A DNA stretch of 64,000 nucleotides, from the NCBI RefSeq assembly GCF_004519405.1, contig NZ_SGWI01000001.1, forward strand, positions 930,001 through 994,000, written 5' to 3'. Below the pieces are notes generated by a model that saw only the letters and a program-made list of their open reading frames with translations, had not been told where the DNA came from and ran no database searches. Below, piece after piece: positions 20,720 through 28,635 of the stretch (position 1 is its first letter; the number at the start of each line of letters is the position of its first letter). Made by a program: the position numbers and the translations under genes. Source of the stretch: Pseudomonas sp. BCA17. Lineage in GTDB: Bacteria > Pseudomonadota > Gammaproteobacteria > Pseudomonadales > Pseudomonadaceae.

Positions 20720-22087
20720 TTATCCGGTCTTTTTGTCATAAGGCAGCAGACGCAAGCCACTGGCCACGGCGCCCACCAGGGCAAACGCGCACCCCAGCCA
20801 CAGCGCGTACTCAGGGCCACTGCCCTGAGACAGATGGAAACAGAACGCCACCAACGACGCCCCCAGCGTCTGCCCCAGTAACCGCGAAATCGCCACGATG
20901 CCGCTGGCGCCGCCGCTGCGGGCCAACGGAGCGCTGGTCATGATGGCCTTGAGGTTGGGGGATTGGAAAAAACCGAAACCGGCGCCGCACAGCGCCATGC
21001 GCCATCCAATATCAAAGGCCGAGGCGTCACTGCCCAACGTTGCCAACGCGGCCATGCCCACACTGAGCATCAGCAGCCCGACGCCGCACAACACGCCCAG
21101 CGACACCCGATCCGCAAGGCGCCCCGCCACCAGCGCCATCACGGCTACGACTGCCGGCCACGGCGTCATCAGAAACCCGGTTTCCACCTGGCTGTGCCCC
21201 AGCACCGCCTGCAGCAGAAATGGCAGCGAAACGAAGGCCAGCCCCTGGGCGCTGAATGCACAGATGGCCGTCAGGGACGACAAGGCAAACACCGGACGCT
21301 TGAAAAGGTCCACCGCCAACATAGGTGCCGGATGACCGACCTCGCGGCGCAACAGCAACGCACCGCACACCAGCGCCAAGGCCAACAGGCCCAGGGTCAA
21401 TGCGCCCTGCGCACCGTGCACGGCGGTGCCCAGCCCCAGCACCAGCAAGGCAAACAACCCGGCACACAGCAGCGCGGCAAGACGGTCGAACGCATGCCCG
21501 GTCAATGGCAGTACCGGCAGAGCGCGCAACCCCAACCCCAGCGCCAACAGCCCCAGCGGCACGTTGATCAGGTACAGCCAATGCCAGGTCGCCACCGACA
21601 GAATCGCCGACGCGGCGGTCGGCCCGAGGGTAAACGCCAGCCCCACGACCAATGAGTTGTAGCCCAGGCCGCGCCCAAGCATTTTTGACGGGTAGATATG
21701 CCGCAGCAACGCGGTGTTCACACTCATCAATGCGGCGGCGCCGAGCCCTTGCGCGACCCGCGCGGCCGTCAAGGTCAACAGTGAGCCGGCCAGCCCACAG
21801 AACAGCGACGAGACAATGAACAGCAGCAAGCCACCCAGATACACCCGACGGTGTCCCAGTACATCACTCAAGGAGGCAAAGGGCAGCACCGTGGCGATAA
21901 TCGCCAGCTGGTAGGCATTGACCACCCAGATCACCGAGGCCGAATCGGTACCGATACCTTCGGCCAGGGTCGGTAACGCGGTATTGACGATGGCCGTGTC
22001 CAGGGTCGCCATGCCGATCCCCAGAGACAGGGCGATCACCGCCGGCCAGCGTTTATTGGAGGGCAACCCATCGGCGACAGAAGACAT
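20720..22087 (-). CDS. MFS transporter, DHA2 (14-helix) drug exporter family
   Basis: 455 residues starting MSSVADGLPSNKRWP; an upstream TTG would add two residues but the ATG is preferred. About 14 hydrophobic helices. Motif D1-like LDTAIVNTALPTLAEGIG, the VWVVNAYQL-type segment, loop SDVLGHRRVYLGG and LGPTAASAILSVATWHWLYL are typical of EmrB/QacA-type proton antiporters. Likely exports a hydrophobic or cationic compound. Confidence 0.88.
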   Translation of the reverse strand: MSSVADGLPSNKRWPAVIALSLGIGMATLDTAIVNTALPTLAEGIGTDSASVIWVVNAYQLAIIATVLPFASLSDVLGHRRVYLGGLLLFIVSSLFCGLAGSLLTLTAARVAQGLGAAALMSVNTALLRHIYPSKMLGRGLGYNSLVVGLAFTLGPTAASAILSVATWHWLYLINVPLGLLALGLGLRALPVLPLTGHAFDRLAALLCAGLFALLVLGLGTAVHGAQGALTLGLLALALVCGALLLRREVGHPAPMLAVDLFKRPVFALSSLTAICAFSAQGLAFVSLPFLLQAVLGHSQVETGFLMTPWPAVVAVMALVAGRLADRVSLGVLCGVGLLMLSVGMAALATLGSDASAFDIGWRMALCGAGFGFFQSPNLKAIMTSAPLARSGGASGIVAISRLLGQTLGASLVAFCFHLSQGSGPEYALWLGCAFALVGAVASGLRLLPYDKKTG

Positions 22088-22221
22088 GAACAATCCACAC
22101 AGGTGACAAGACCGCTAGATTACGGGCTGAGGGAATTTTTTTCAGTGGTCGATTGCGCGGCTGTCAGCATTTTCATGTTTGCAGACCAGTGACTGCCGCC
22201 CGCAGGCGACTATCACGACGC

Positions 22222-22971
22222 TCAAACATGGCCAACCCCCACAATCAACTCACTGCCCAGCCAGCCGGCCAGGTACTCACCGGCCTGCATCACACCGGCT
22301 TCTTCCCCCAGGCGCTGCACCAGATACTCACATAACCCGGCAAAACTACCGTCGGTCTGCACCTGCAACAAGGCGTGCAGTTCCAGTTCATCCACCTGGC
22401 GCAAGCGCGAGGTGAACTGACGCCGCCACACCAGCAAACCGCCCGCCGCTTCAAGCATCGCCGCCTCGGGTGGCGGGGTGTCTTGCCACAGCGCCGACCA
22501 GATGGCCTCGGCATTGGTGATCAGGCCATGGCACCGCAACGACGGCGTCAGCTGCAAGTGGGCAGTGTCCCAATCCACCGCGGCCAGCGCCGCCGGCGGT
22601 ACCGGCTGAGCATCGGCGGCCACAAAGGCCTCATTCAAGGCGGACTCGATCCAGGCCAGTTCGTGCACATCGGGGTTGTGGGGAAACACGCGCTTCAAGC
22701 CGTGGTAGAAACCCTCGGGATAGGCATCCAGCGTCCAGGCGTGGGGTGGCTGCTGGTCGATATAGCTAACGCTGGCCGACAGAAACGCCTCCTCGCCGAG
22801 CCAACGGCGCAGGTTGGGAAATGCCTGCTCCAGGCACCCCACCAATTGCGCGCGGTAGTTGTTCTGGTACACCGCCAGGCCGGCGTGGTGATTACCCAGC
22901 CGAAGCGCCGCGTCATCCGATGCGCTCACCAGCCAGGTGCGAAAGGTTTGCTGCCACTCGACCAGGTTCAT
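22222..22971 (-). CDS. bufC: DUF2063 domain protein, bufferin maturation partner (BufC-like)
   Basis: 249 residues. The N-terminal half (residues about 3-95, LVEWQQTFRTWLV, then AVYQNNYRAQLVGCLEQAFP) is the DUF2063 putative nucleic-acid-binding-like domain. In known MNIO systems this partner binds the precursor and assists the MNIO enzyme. Its ATG overlaps the stop of the MNIO gene by 4 bases, so the two are translationally coupled. Last gene of the operon; 134 bases of unremarkable sequence separate it from the next MFS gene. Confidence 0.88.
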   Translation of the reverse strand: MNLVEWQQTFRTWLVSASDDAALRLGNHHAGLAVYQNNYRAQLVGCLEQAFPNLRRWLGEEAFLSASVSYIDQQPPHAWTLDAYPEGFYHGLKRVFPHNPDVHELAWIESALNEAFVAADAQPVPPAALAAVDWDTAHLQLTPSLRCHGLITNAEAIWSALWQDTPPPEAAMLEAAGGLLVWRRQFTSRLRQVDELELHALLQVQTDGSFAGLCEYLVQRLGEEAGVMQAGEYLAGWLGSELIVGVGHV

Positions 22972-23792
22972 GGCTGCGCTCCCAGCGTCCGGGCCATCGA
23001 TAATTCCTGCAGCAATTCAGCCAACGGCGGAATCTCATCGTCACGCTCGATCATGGTCGCCACCGGGCCCAGTTTGGCCATGGCCTTGGCATACAACGCC
23101 CACACCCCGGCACACACCGGGCTGTCATGGCTGTCGATCAACAATTCGCGGCCCCGGCTATGGCCGGCCAAGTGAACCTGGCGTACTCGTTCGGCGGGAA
23201 TGCCATCCAGGAACGCCTCGGCATCAAAACCGTGATTGCTGGCGCTCACAAACACATTGTTGACGTCCAGCAACAGCTCGCAGCCGGTGCGCTTGGCCAT
23301 GGCGTCGATAAATGCCCATTCGCTCATGACCGCGCCATCAAAGGCCAGGTAACTCGACGGGTTTTCGAACAGCATCGTGCGGCCCAGCGTCTCCTGGGCC
23401 TGGTGGATATTGGCGCACACAATGTCCAGCGCCTCTTCGGTGTAGGGCACCGGCAGTAGGTCGTGGGCATTGAAGTGACCGCTGCGTGACCAGCTCAGAT
23501 GGTCGGAGACAAACAGCGGCTCGATCTCATCGACCAGCGACTTGAGACGCCGCAGGTAGTGGGTGTCGAGCCCTTCGGCGGTGCCGATCGACATCGACAC
23601 CCCATGCAGCGCCACCGGGTGCCGCTCGCGAATCTGGCGCAGGATGTGCCGGGGCTGGCCGCCCGCGACCATAAAATTCTCGGAGATCACTTCGACAAAA
23701 TCCACGGGCACCGAGGTCTCCAGAAAGTCGCAGTAATGCTCCTTGCGCAACCCCAGGCCGTAGCCTGAAAAGTGAGGATTGTGTGTCGGCAT
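22968..23792 (-). CDS. bufB: MNIO (DUF692) multinuclear iron oxidase, BufB-like
   Basis: 274-residue TIM-barrel enzyme of the MNIO family, which modifies Cys residues of peptide substrates using a 2-3 iron centre and oxygen. Candidate ligands are all visible: His63 (ALHGVSMSIG), Asp97 and His98 (SDHLSW), Glu143 (FENPSS), Asp176 (LDVNNVFVS), His207 and His211 (HLAGH), Asp220 and His222 (DSHD), Glu249 (IERDDEIP). AAGGAGA precedes the start. It is the only MNIO in the locus although two precursor types are present. Confidence 0.93.
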   Translation of the reverse strand: MPTHNPHFSGYGLGLRKEHYCDFLETSVPVDFVEVISENFMVAGGQPRHILRQIRERHPVALHGVSMSIGTAEGLDTHYLRRLKSLVDEIEPLFVSDHLSWSRSGHFNAHDLLPVPYTEEALDIVCANIHQAQETLGRTMLFENPSSYLAFDGAVMSEWAFIDAMAKRTGCELLLDVNNVFVSASNHGFDAEAFLDGIPAERVRQVHLAGHSRGRELLIDSHDSPVCAGVWALYAKAMAKLGPVATMIERDDEIPPLAELLQELSMARTLGAQP

Positions 23793-23826
23793 GCCGGGTT
23801 CTCCTTGGCCTGCAAGCGCGACCTGG

Positions 23827-23857
23827 CTGTGACGAGCAAGCTTGCTCCCTCGCCACA
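23827..23857. repeat. REP-like palindrome inside the bufferin operon
   Basis: GAGCAAGCTTGCTC core within a longer imperfect palindrome (CTGTG outer arms to CACAG), in the 90-bp gap between the BufA2-like precursor gene and the MNIO gene. It matches the GAGCAAGCTTGCTC type of short repeat common in fluorescent pseudomonads. In an mRNA it would form a hairpin that can stabilise the upstream precursor message. Confidence 0.75.
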
Positions 23858-23882
23858 GTCAGTTCGCGCCTGCCAGGGGTGG

Positions 23883-24155
23883 TTATTTCGGTTCAGTCAA
23901 GGTGCCACCGGCCTTGAGGCATTCGGACGGTGTCTTGACGATCACGCCTTCGCCTTTGCAGCTGTTGAGGCCCTTGCAGTCGTTCTTGGCGGTAGCGCAC
24001 AGGCTGGTGCCCTTGCAGGTATTGACGCCGTAGCAGCGACCGGGCTTTTCCTGCTGGTCGGCAGCGCCGGCCGCAGTGGCGAACGAAGCCGAAGACAGGG
24101 CAATCAGCGCGGCAGCGGCAGCCAGGCTCAAGCGGGATTTGAGTGCAGTGTTCAT
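23883..24155 (-). CDS. bufA2: Cys-rich secreted RiPP precursor, BufA2-like
   Basis: 90 residues. A Sec signal peptide (SRLSLAAAAALIALSSASFA, cleavage near ATA-AGA) is followed by a short mature region with six Cys (41, 47, 53, 60, 66, 79) in near-repeats of the form CYGVNTCKG, CKGLNSCKG. This is the pattern of BufA2-type bufferins, whose Cys are modified by MNIO enzymes and which bind copper in the periplasm. GGAGAAAC precedes the ATG. It lies upstream of the MNIO gene, separated by a REP. Confidence 0.87.
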   Translation of the reverse strand: MNTALKSRLSLAAAAALIALSSASFATAAGAADQQEKPGRCYGVNTCKGTSLCATAKNDCKGLNSCKGEGVIVKTPSECLKAGGTLTEPK

Positions 24156-24179
24156 GGTGTTTCTCCAGGGTGTCGTGGG

Positions 24180-24941
24180 TTATTGGATAACGGATGCAGC
24201 GTCTTCGATGACCTTCGCCACAGCCTCAGGCTGGGAGATGTACACCGCGTGGCTGGCTTTGATTTCGGTGACCTTGGAACCGGCGCGCTTGTACATCCAG
24301 CGCTGCAGGTCGGGGCTCAGGGCGCGGTCTTCGGTGGACACCACCGCGTAGCTCGGCTTCTTGTGCCAGGCCGCGGCCCACACCGTGCCGCCGAACAGTG
24401 CGGTGGTGGCCGGTACTTGGGAGGCGGCCATGAAGTCGGTGCGGTTGGTGCTCAGGTCGGCGGCAAAGTCCGCGTTGAATCGGGTGCGATCAAAGAACAG
24501 GTGGCCATCGCGTTTCTGCTGGACATCATCGCTGGGGGCCGGCATGGAGCCGATCAACTGGGCCATGTTCTCGCCCACCTCCGGCTGCAACGCCGAGACA
24601 TAGACCAGCGACTTGACCTTGTCACGGTCCCCCGCAATCGAGATCACCCCGCCAGCGGAACTGTGCCCTACCAGCACCACCGGGCCGACCTGTTGCTCCA
24701 GCACCTCGCGGGCCTCTGCCACATCAGCGGCGAGGTTTTCGTGGCCCTGATGCACCACCGTGACCTTGTAGCCCTTGTGAATCAGGATGTCGTGCACCAC
24801 CCGCCAACCGGAACCGTCGACAAACGAGCCCGGCACGATCACCACGCTCTTGCCGGCGCCGGGTTGTGGGGCATCCGCCGCCTGGGCCAGCGCTGGAACA
24901 GTCAAGGCCATGGCAATGGCCAGAGAAGAAAGCATACGCAT
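24180..24941 (-). CDS. Secreted alpha/beta hydrolase
   Basis: 253 residues from the ATG of MRMLSSLAIAMALTVPALA, chosen because GGAGA lies 6 bases upstream; the longer reading frame runs into the DoxX gene. Signal peptide with AQA cleavage. Alpha/beta hydrolase fold: nucleophile Ser94 in VGHSSAGG (Ala at the usual last Gly position of GxSxG), Asp in the mid-C region and His in ASHAVYISQPE. It resembles the EstC/salicylate-binding-esterase branch. Embedded between DoxX and the BufA2-like gene, 24 bases from the latter. Role in the bufferin pathway unknown. Confidence 0.82.
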   Translation of the reverse strand: MRMLSSLAIAMALTVPALAQAADAPQPGAGKSVVIVPGSFVDGSGWRVVHDILIHKGYKVTVVHQGHENLAADVAEAREVLEQQVGPVVLVGHSSAGGVISIAGDRDKVKSLVYVSALQPEVGENMAQLIGSMPAPSDDVQQKRDGHLFFDRTRFNADFAADLSTNRTDFMAASQVPATTALFGGTVWAAAWHKKPSYAVVSTEDRALSPDLQRWMYKRAGSKVTEIKASHAVYISQPEAVAKVIEDAASVIQ

Positions 24942-24969
24942 TGGAAATCTCCATTCAGGTATCGAAAGG

Positions 24970-25401
24970 TCAGCCACGTTTGGCGAACAGCAGGCGGTCC
25001 AGCGACCAGGCTCCGCCGCCATACGCCAGCAGCGGCAGCAGCAGCCCCACCCAGGTCAGGTGCACCGGCCAGGCATCGGGGTACACAAACACCTCGATCA
25101 CCAGGGTCATGCCCAACAGTGCGGCGGCAGCCGGACGGGTCAGCAGGCCCAGCACCAGCAACAGCGGGAACAGGTGCTCGGCATAGGTCGCCAGGTGCGC
25201 GGCCCAGTCCGGTGGAATCAGGGGCAAGGCGTATTCCGAGCGGAACAGCGTGTAGGTCGACGGCTTGAGTTGAAGAAAACCGCTGACCTTGGTCCGCCCC
25301 GACAGGAAAAACACCGCCGCAATGCCCACGCGCGCCACCAGCAACAGCAGGGCCTCGGGCAACAGCCGCCGGATCACGAGCGCCGGGGCCGCTCGGCTCA
25401 T
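24970..25401 (-). CDS. DoxX family membrane protein
   Basis: 143 residues with four hydrophobic helices; [20 protein letters not shown] is the DoxX N-terminal signature. DoxX proteins commonly accompany DUF2282/MNIO clusters and are thought to act with quinones in the inner membrane. Its ATG overlaps the stop of the BufA1-like precursor gene (ATGA). Confidence 0.88.
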   Translation of the reverse strand: MSRAAPALVIRRLLPEALLLLVARVGIAAVFFLSGRTKVSGFLQLKPSTYTLFRSEYALPLIPPDWAAHLATYAEHLFPLLLVLGLLTRPAAAALLGMTLVIEVFVYPDAWPVHLTWVGLLLPLLAYGGGAWSLDRLLFAKRG

Positions 25402-25670
25402 GGCTGCTCCGTCAGGCTGCCGTAGCCTTTAGGGGTCTTGATCTGGGTGCAGGTGCCTTTGTCCACCAGTACCCAGGCGTTGCCCTGGTAGTCGGTGGTG
25501 GCGGTGCCTGCACACGAGGTGCCTTTGCCCGCGGCGCAGTCATTGGCCCCTGCGAGAGACACGCCGAAGCATTTTTCCTGGGGCTTGGGCTCATCGGCAT
25601 GAGCCACGGCCGCAAAGGCGCTGAGGGACAAGGCGAGGGTTGCCGCAAGGGCTGCATAAGGACGCTTCAT
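25398..25670 (-). CDS. bufA1: DUF2282 Cys-rich secreted RiPP precursor, BufA1-like
   Basis: 90 residues. Signal peptide ([20 protein letters not shown], cleavage after AHA) followed by the DUF2282 pattern with four Cys (34, 45, 53, 74): [37 protein letters not shown]. In the bufferin family two of these Cys become heterocycles that bind copper. AGGAGA precedes the ATG. It is the first gene of the six-gene minus-strand operon, with a promoter region containing an 8-bp inverted repeat. Confidence 0.92.
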   Translation of the reverse strand: MKRPYAALAATLALSLSAFAAVAHADEPKPQEKCFGVSLAGANDCAAGKGTSCAGTATTDYQGNAWVLVDKGTCTQIKTPKGYGSLTEQP

Positions 25671-25806
25671 GGGGGTGACTCTCCTGGTTTGACTGAGTGT
25701 GACCAGGGCGCCTTGGGGTCGATGACCGCCTGCGCCAGCTGGTGAACAGAGTTAAAGCCAGGCGTGTATCCGCTCTGTGTCGCGAACGCGATAGAACGTC
25801 ATGCGG

Positions 25807-25843
25807 GTGTATCAGGAGGGTGTTCAGATACAACGTGATACAC
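25807..25843 (-). promoter_or_regulatory. Inverted repeat upstream of the bufferin operon (candidate operator)
   Basis: GTGTATCA (25807-25814) and TGATACAC (25836-25843) are perfect inverted repeats spaced 21 bases, 137-173 bases upstream of the first precursor gene. Further GTATC-type half sites (GATAC at 25827-25831 and GTATC at 25767-25771) lie nearby. The arrangement suggests a binding site for a dimeric regulator or DNA loop; no regulator gene is adjacent. Function is inferred. Confidence 0.45.
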
Positions 25844-25850
25844 AGCCACA

Positions 25851-25882
25851 AAAAAAACGCCCTGACCGTTCAGGTCAGGGCG
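25851..25882 (-). terminator. Rho-independent terminator of the DyP peroxidase gene
   Basis: CGCCCTGACC / GGTCAGGGCG 10-bp perfect stem with 5-base loop; read on the minus strand it is followed by a run of T. It separates the peroxidase gene (ends 25911) from the bufferin promoter region. Confidence 0.92.
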
Positions 25883-25910
25883 CGTTTCAGGCCGCGGTGC
25901 GTGCAGTCAA

Positions 25911-26774
25911 TCAGCGCGCCAGGGCACTCAGGTCCAGATGCCCGTTACTGATCGGCGGGCACCAGTAGTAGCCGCCGGTCAACGGCGTGCTGATGCGATA
26001 CAGGCCATCGACAATCCCGTCTTCCAGGCCGCTCATGCGCCGCAGTTGCGCTTCGAACGCATCGAAGGAATGGCCAAACGCGAGGAACATCAACCCGGCC
26101 TGGCCGTTCTCGGCCCACGGCATCGAGCGGCGTACCACGAAGGCTTCCGGGGTGAAGCTTTCCTGGGCGGTACGCTTGGTGTGGGCGGACGCGGGGGCGT
26201 CGTCCAGCTCTTCGTTGTCGCCATGACGGCGACCGATGATGTGGTCGCGTTCCTGGGCAGGCAAGGCGGCGAAGCCGTCGAGGTCGTGTTGCCATTGCTG
26301 GAGCGCGGCGAAGCTGGCGCCACTGCCGGTCAGTGCGGCTTCGACCGCTGCGTCAGCGTGGGGGTTTTCGGTGCCGTCTTCATAGTCGGTGAGGTCGAAG
26401 CCGGTCTTGTAGCGGAAACCTTCGATCATCTGTACCAGGCGAAACGCCGGGGCCAGGGCTTTTTCGAAGGCACGGCTGCGTAACAGCAACTCACCACGAT
26501 CCTCACCGTGCAACCACACCCACAACGCCTGTTGGGTCGATGGGTTGTGCGCGCCCGGGCCGCTGATGGCGGGGAATGTGCGCAGCCCTTCAATGTGGGC
26601 ACCCAGCGCGGCTACCAGCGGTTCACCCAAACCGACCACCGCCGCCGAATTGGCCAGTTGCACCAGTGCGTCCAGCGCAGCAGGTACGGCGCCCAGGGCG
26701 TCCACGGCAAAAAACAGATGGCGTGCCTGCAACGGCACCGGTGCGGCAAGAATGCCCGGCTGGTACTGACTCAT
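25911..26774 (-). CDS. DyP-type heme peroxidase
   Basis: 287 residues from the ATG of MSQYQPGILAAP, preceded by GAAGGAG. Catalytic features: Asp133 in the YEDGTENP (GxxDG-type) motif, proximal heme-ligand candidate His198 in SAHTKRT, and distal Arg215/216 in VVRRSMPW. Lack of a signal peptide and short length suit a class B cytosolic or encapsulin-type dye-decolorising peroxidase. No encapsulin gene is adjacent. It diverges from the aldehyde dehydrogenase gene. Confidence 0.93.
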   Translation of the reverse strand: MSQYQPGILAAPVPLQARHLFFAVDALGAVPAALDALVQLANSAAVVGLGEPLVAALGAHIEGLRTFPAISGPGAHNPSTQQALWVWLHGEDRGELLLRSRAFEKALAPAFRLVQMIEGFRYKTGFDLTDYEDGTENPHADAAVEAALTGSGASFAALQQWQHDLDGFAALPAQERDHIIGRRHGDNEELDDAPASAHTKRTAQESFTPEAFVVRRSMPWAENGQAGLMFLAFGHSFDAFEAQLRRMSGLEDGIVDGLYRISTPLTGGYYWCPPISNGHLDLSALAR

Positions 26775-26912
26775 GTGAACTCCTTCAAGAAAGGCGCAGA
26801 GTTTACCCGGCGCACGCCTTTGTGCGTACAGCAATGCGCACAAGCCTTGCCATAGAGCCCGGTGTTGGGTGACTCTCTAGTCATGTTTTGCAACTATTCC
26901 AGGGGTAGCGAC

Positions 26913-28529
26913 ATGACCACCAGCAACCTGCTCGCCCAGCTGTTTCCTCTCACCGCCCAAGACGTGCCCGAGCAATTCCGCCTGGCGGCTCCCATTGAAC
27001 AGCGTGATTACCTGGTTGACGGCACATTGCGGGTTTGGAACGGCCCGCTGGCCCGGGTGCAAAGCCCCGTGCAATTGGGGGATGAGCGCGTGCATATCGG
27101 CAGCACGCCGCTGCTGGACGCCGACACCGCCCTCACCGCCCTGGATGCCGCCGTACGCGCGTATGACCGGGGCCAGGGCGCATGGCCGACGATGCGCGTC
27201 GCTGAGCGTATCCAGCACGTCGAAGCCTTTTTACGGCGCATGCGTGAACAGCGCGATGCGGTGGTCAAGCTGTTGATGTGGGAGATCGGCAAGAACCTCA
27301 AGGACTCGCAGAAAGAGTTCGACCGTACCTGCGACTACATCACCGACACGATCAATGCGCTCAAGGAGCTGGACCGCCGCAGCAGCCGCTTCGAGCTGGA
27401 ACAGGACACCCTCGGGCAGATCCGTCGCGTACCGCTGGGCGTGGCGCTGTGCATGGGGCCTTATAACTACCCGCTCAACGAAACGTTCACCACGCTGATC
27501 CCGGCGCTGATCATGGGCAACACCGTGGTGTTCAAGCCGGCCAAGCTCGGCGTGCTGTTGATCCGTCCGCTGCTGGAGGCCTTCCGCGACAGCTTCCCGG
27601 CCGGGGTGATCAACGTGATCTACGGCAGCGGTCGCGAAACCGTCAGCGCGCTGATGGCCAGCGGCAAGATCGACATCTTTGCGTTTATCGGCACCAATAA
27701 AGCCGCCAGTGACTTGAAGAAACTCCACCCCAAGCCACACCGCTTGCGTGCCGCACTGGGCCTGGATGCGAAAAACCCCGGCATCGTGCTGCCCGAAGTG
27801 GACCTGGACAATGCCGTCAGTGAAGCCATCACCGGTTCCTTGTCGTTCAACGGCCAGCGCTGCACCGCGCTGAAAATCCTGTTCGTGCATGAAGACGTGG
27901 TCGAGGCATTTATCGAGAAATTCAACGCCAAACTGGCGACACTCAAGCCCGGCATGCCATGGGAAGACGGCGTGTCGCTGACCCCATTACCGGAAGTCGG
28001 CAAGGTGGATTACCTCAACGGTCTGGTAGCCGATGCAGCGCAACACGGCGCCCAGGTGGTGAATGCCAATGGCGGTGCCAGTCGCGGTTCGTTCTTCTAC
28101 CCGGCGGTGCTGTACCCGGTGAACCCGCAGATGCGCGTTTACCACGAGGAACAGTTCGGCCCGGTGGTGCCGATCGTGCCTTACCGTGACGTGGACACGG
28201 TGATTGACTACGTGCTGGAGTCGGACTTCGGCCAGCAGTTGAGCATTTTCGGCACCAACCCCGAGGAAGTCGGGCGCCTGGTGGATACCTTCGCCAATCA
28301 GGTCGGTCGTATCAATATCAACGCCCAGTGCCAGCGTGGGCCGGATACGTTCCCGTTCAACGGCCGCAAGAACTCGGCCGAGGGCACGCTGTCAGTGCAT
28401 GACGCGTTGCGCGTGTTCTCGATCCGTACCCTGGTGGCGACCAAGTTCCAGGAGAGCAACAAGGCGCTGGTCAGCGACATTCTGCGTAACCGCGATTCGA
28501 GTTTCCTGACCACTGACTACATTTTTTGA
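26913..28529 (+). CDS. Aldehyde dehydrogenase superfamily protein, NADP-dependent GAPDH (GapN)-like
   Basis: 538 residues from MTTSNLLAQLFPLT, preceded by AGGGG 7 bases upstream. Cofactor and substrate motifs GPYNYPLNET, NTVVFKPAK and the catalytic Cys317 (FNGQRCTALK) are clear. The position 34 residues before it, which in ordinary ALDHs is the general-base Glu of ELGGKNP, is Gly283 here (LGLDAKNP). Family would oxidise glyceraldehyde 3-phosphate to 3-phosphoglycerate, but the missing Glu makes the exact reaction uncertain. It diverges from the DyP gene. Confidence 0.82.
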   Translation: MTTSNLLAQLFPLTAQDVPEQFRLAAPIEQRDYLVDGTLRVWNGPLARVQSPVQLGDERVHIGSTPLLDADTALTALDAAVRAYDRGQGAWPTMRVAERIQHVEAFLRRMREQRDAVVKLLMWEIGKNLKDSQKEFDRTCDYITDTINALKELDRRSSRFELEQDTLGQIRRVPLGVALCMGPYNYPLNETFTTLIPALIMGNTVVFKPAKLGVLLIRPLLEAFRDSFPAGVINVIYGSGRETVSALMASGKIDIFAFIGTNKAASDLKKLHPKPHRLRAALGLDAKNPGIVLPEVDLDNAVSEAITGSLSFNGQRCTALKILFVHEDVVEAFIEKFNAKLATLKPGMPWEDGVSLTPLPEVGKVDYLNGLVADAAQHGAQVVNANGGASRGSFFYPAVLYPVNPQMRVYHEEQFGPVVPIVPYRDVDTVIDYVLESDFGQQLSIFGTNPEEVGRLVDTFANQVGRININAQCQRGPDTFPFNGRKNSAEGTLSVHDALRVFSIRTLVATKFQESNKALVSDILRNRDSSFLTTDYIF

Positions 28530-28543
28530 GTGGATGCCAATCA

Positions 28544-28594
28544 AAAATGTGGGAGCGGGTTGGGTGTGGCCACACCCAGCCCGTTCTCACATTT
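28544..28594. repeat. Long REP-like palindrome, probably also a terminator
   Basis: AAATGTGGGAGCGGG on the left and CCCGTTCTCACATTT on the right flank a perfect GGTGTGGCCACACC centre, giving a hairpin of about 25 bp just after the aldehyde dehydrogenase stop. The GTGGGAGCGGG motif belongs to a repeat class frequent in P. fluorescens intergenic regions. Confidence 0.82.
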
Positions 28595-28635
28595 AGAGTG
28601 TGCACATCTTTAGAACCAAGGCGATTTTAGTCCTG

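Noticed and set aside
22222..24155. Methanobactin biosynthesis (MbnABC) reading of the MNIO locus
   Set aside because: Both precursors are about 90 residues with Sec signals and DUF2282/BufA2 Cys patterns, not the short MbnA peptides; no MbnT/MbnN/MbnP genes are nearby.
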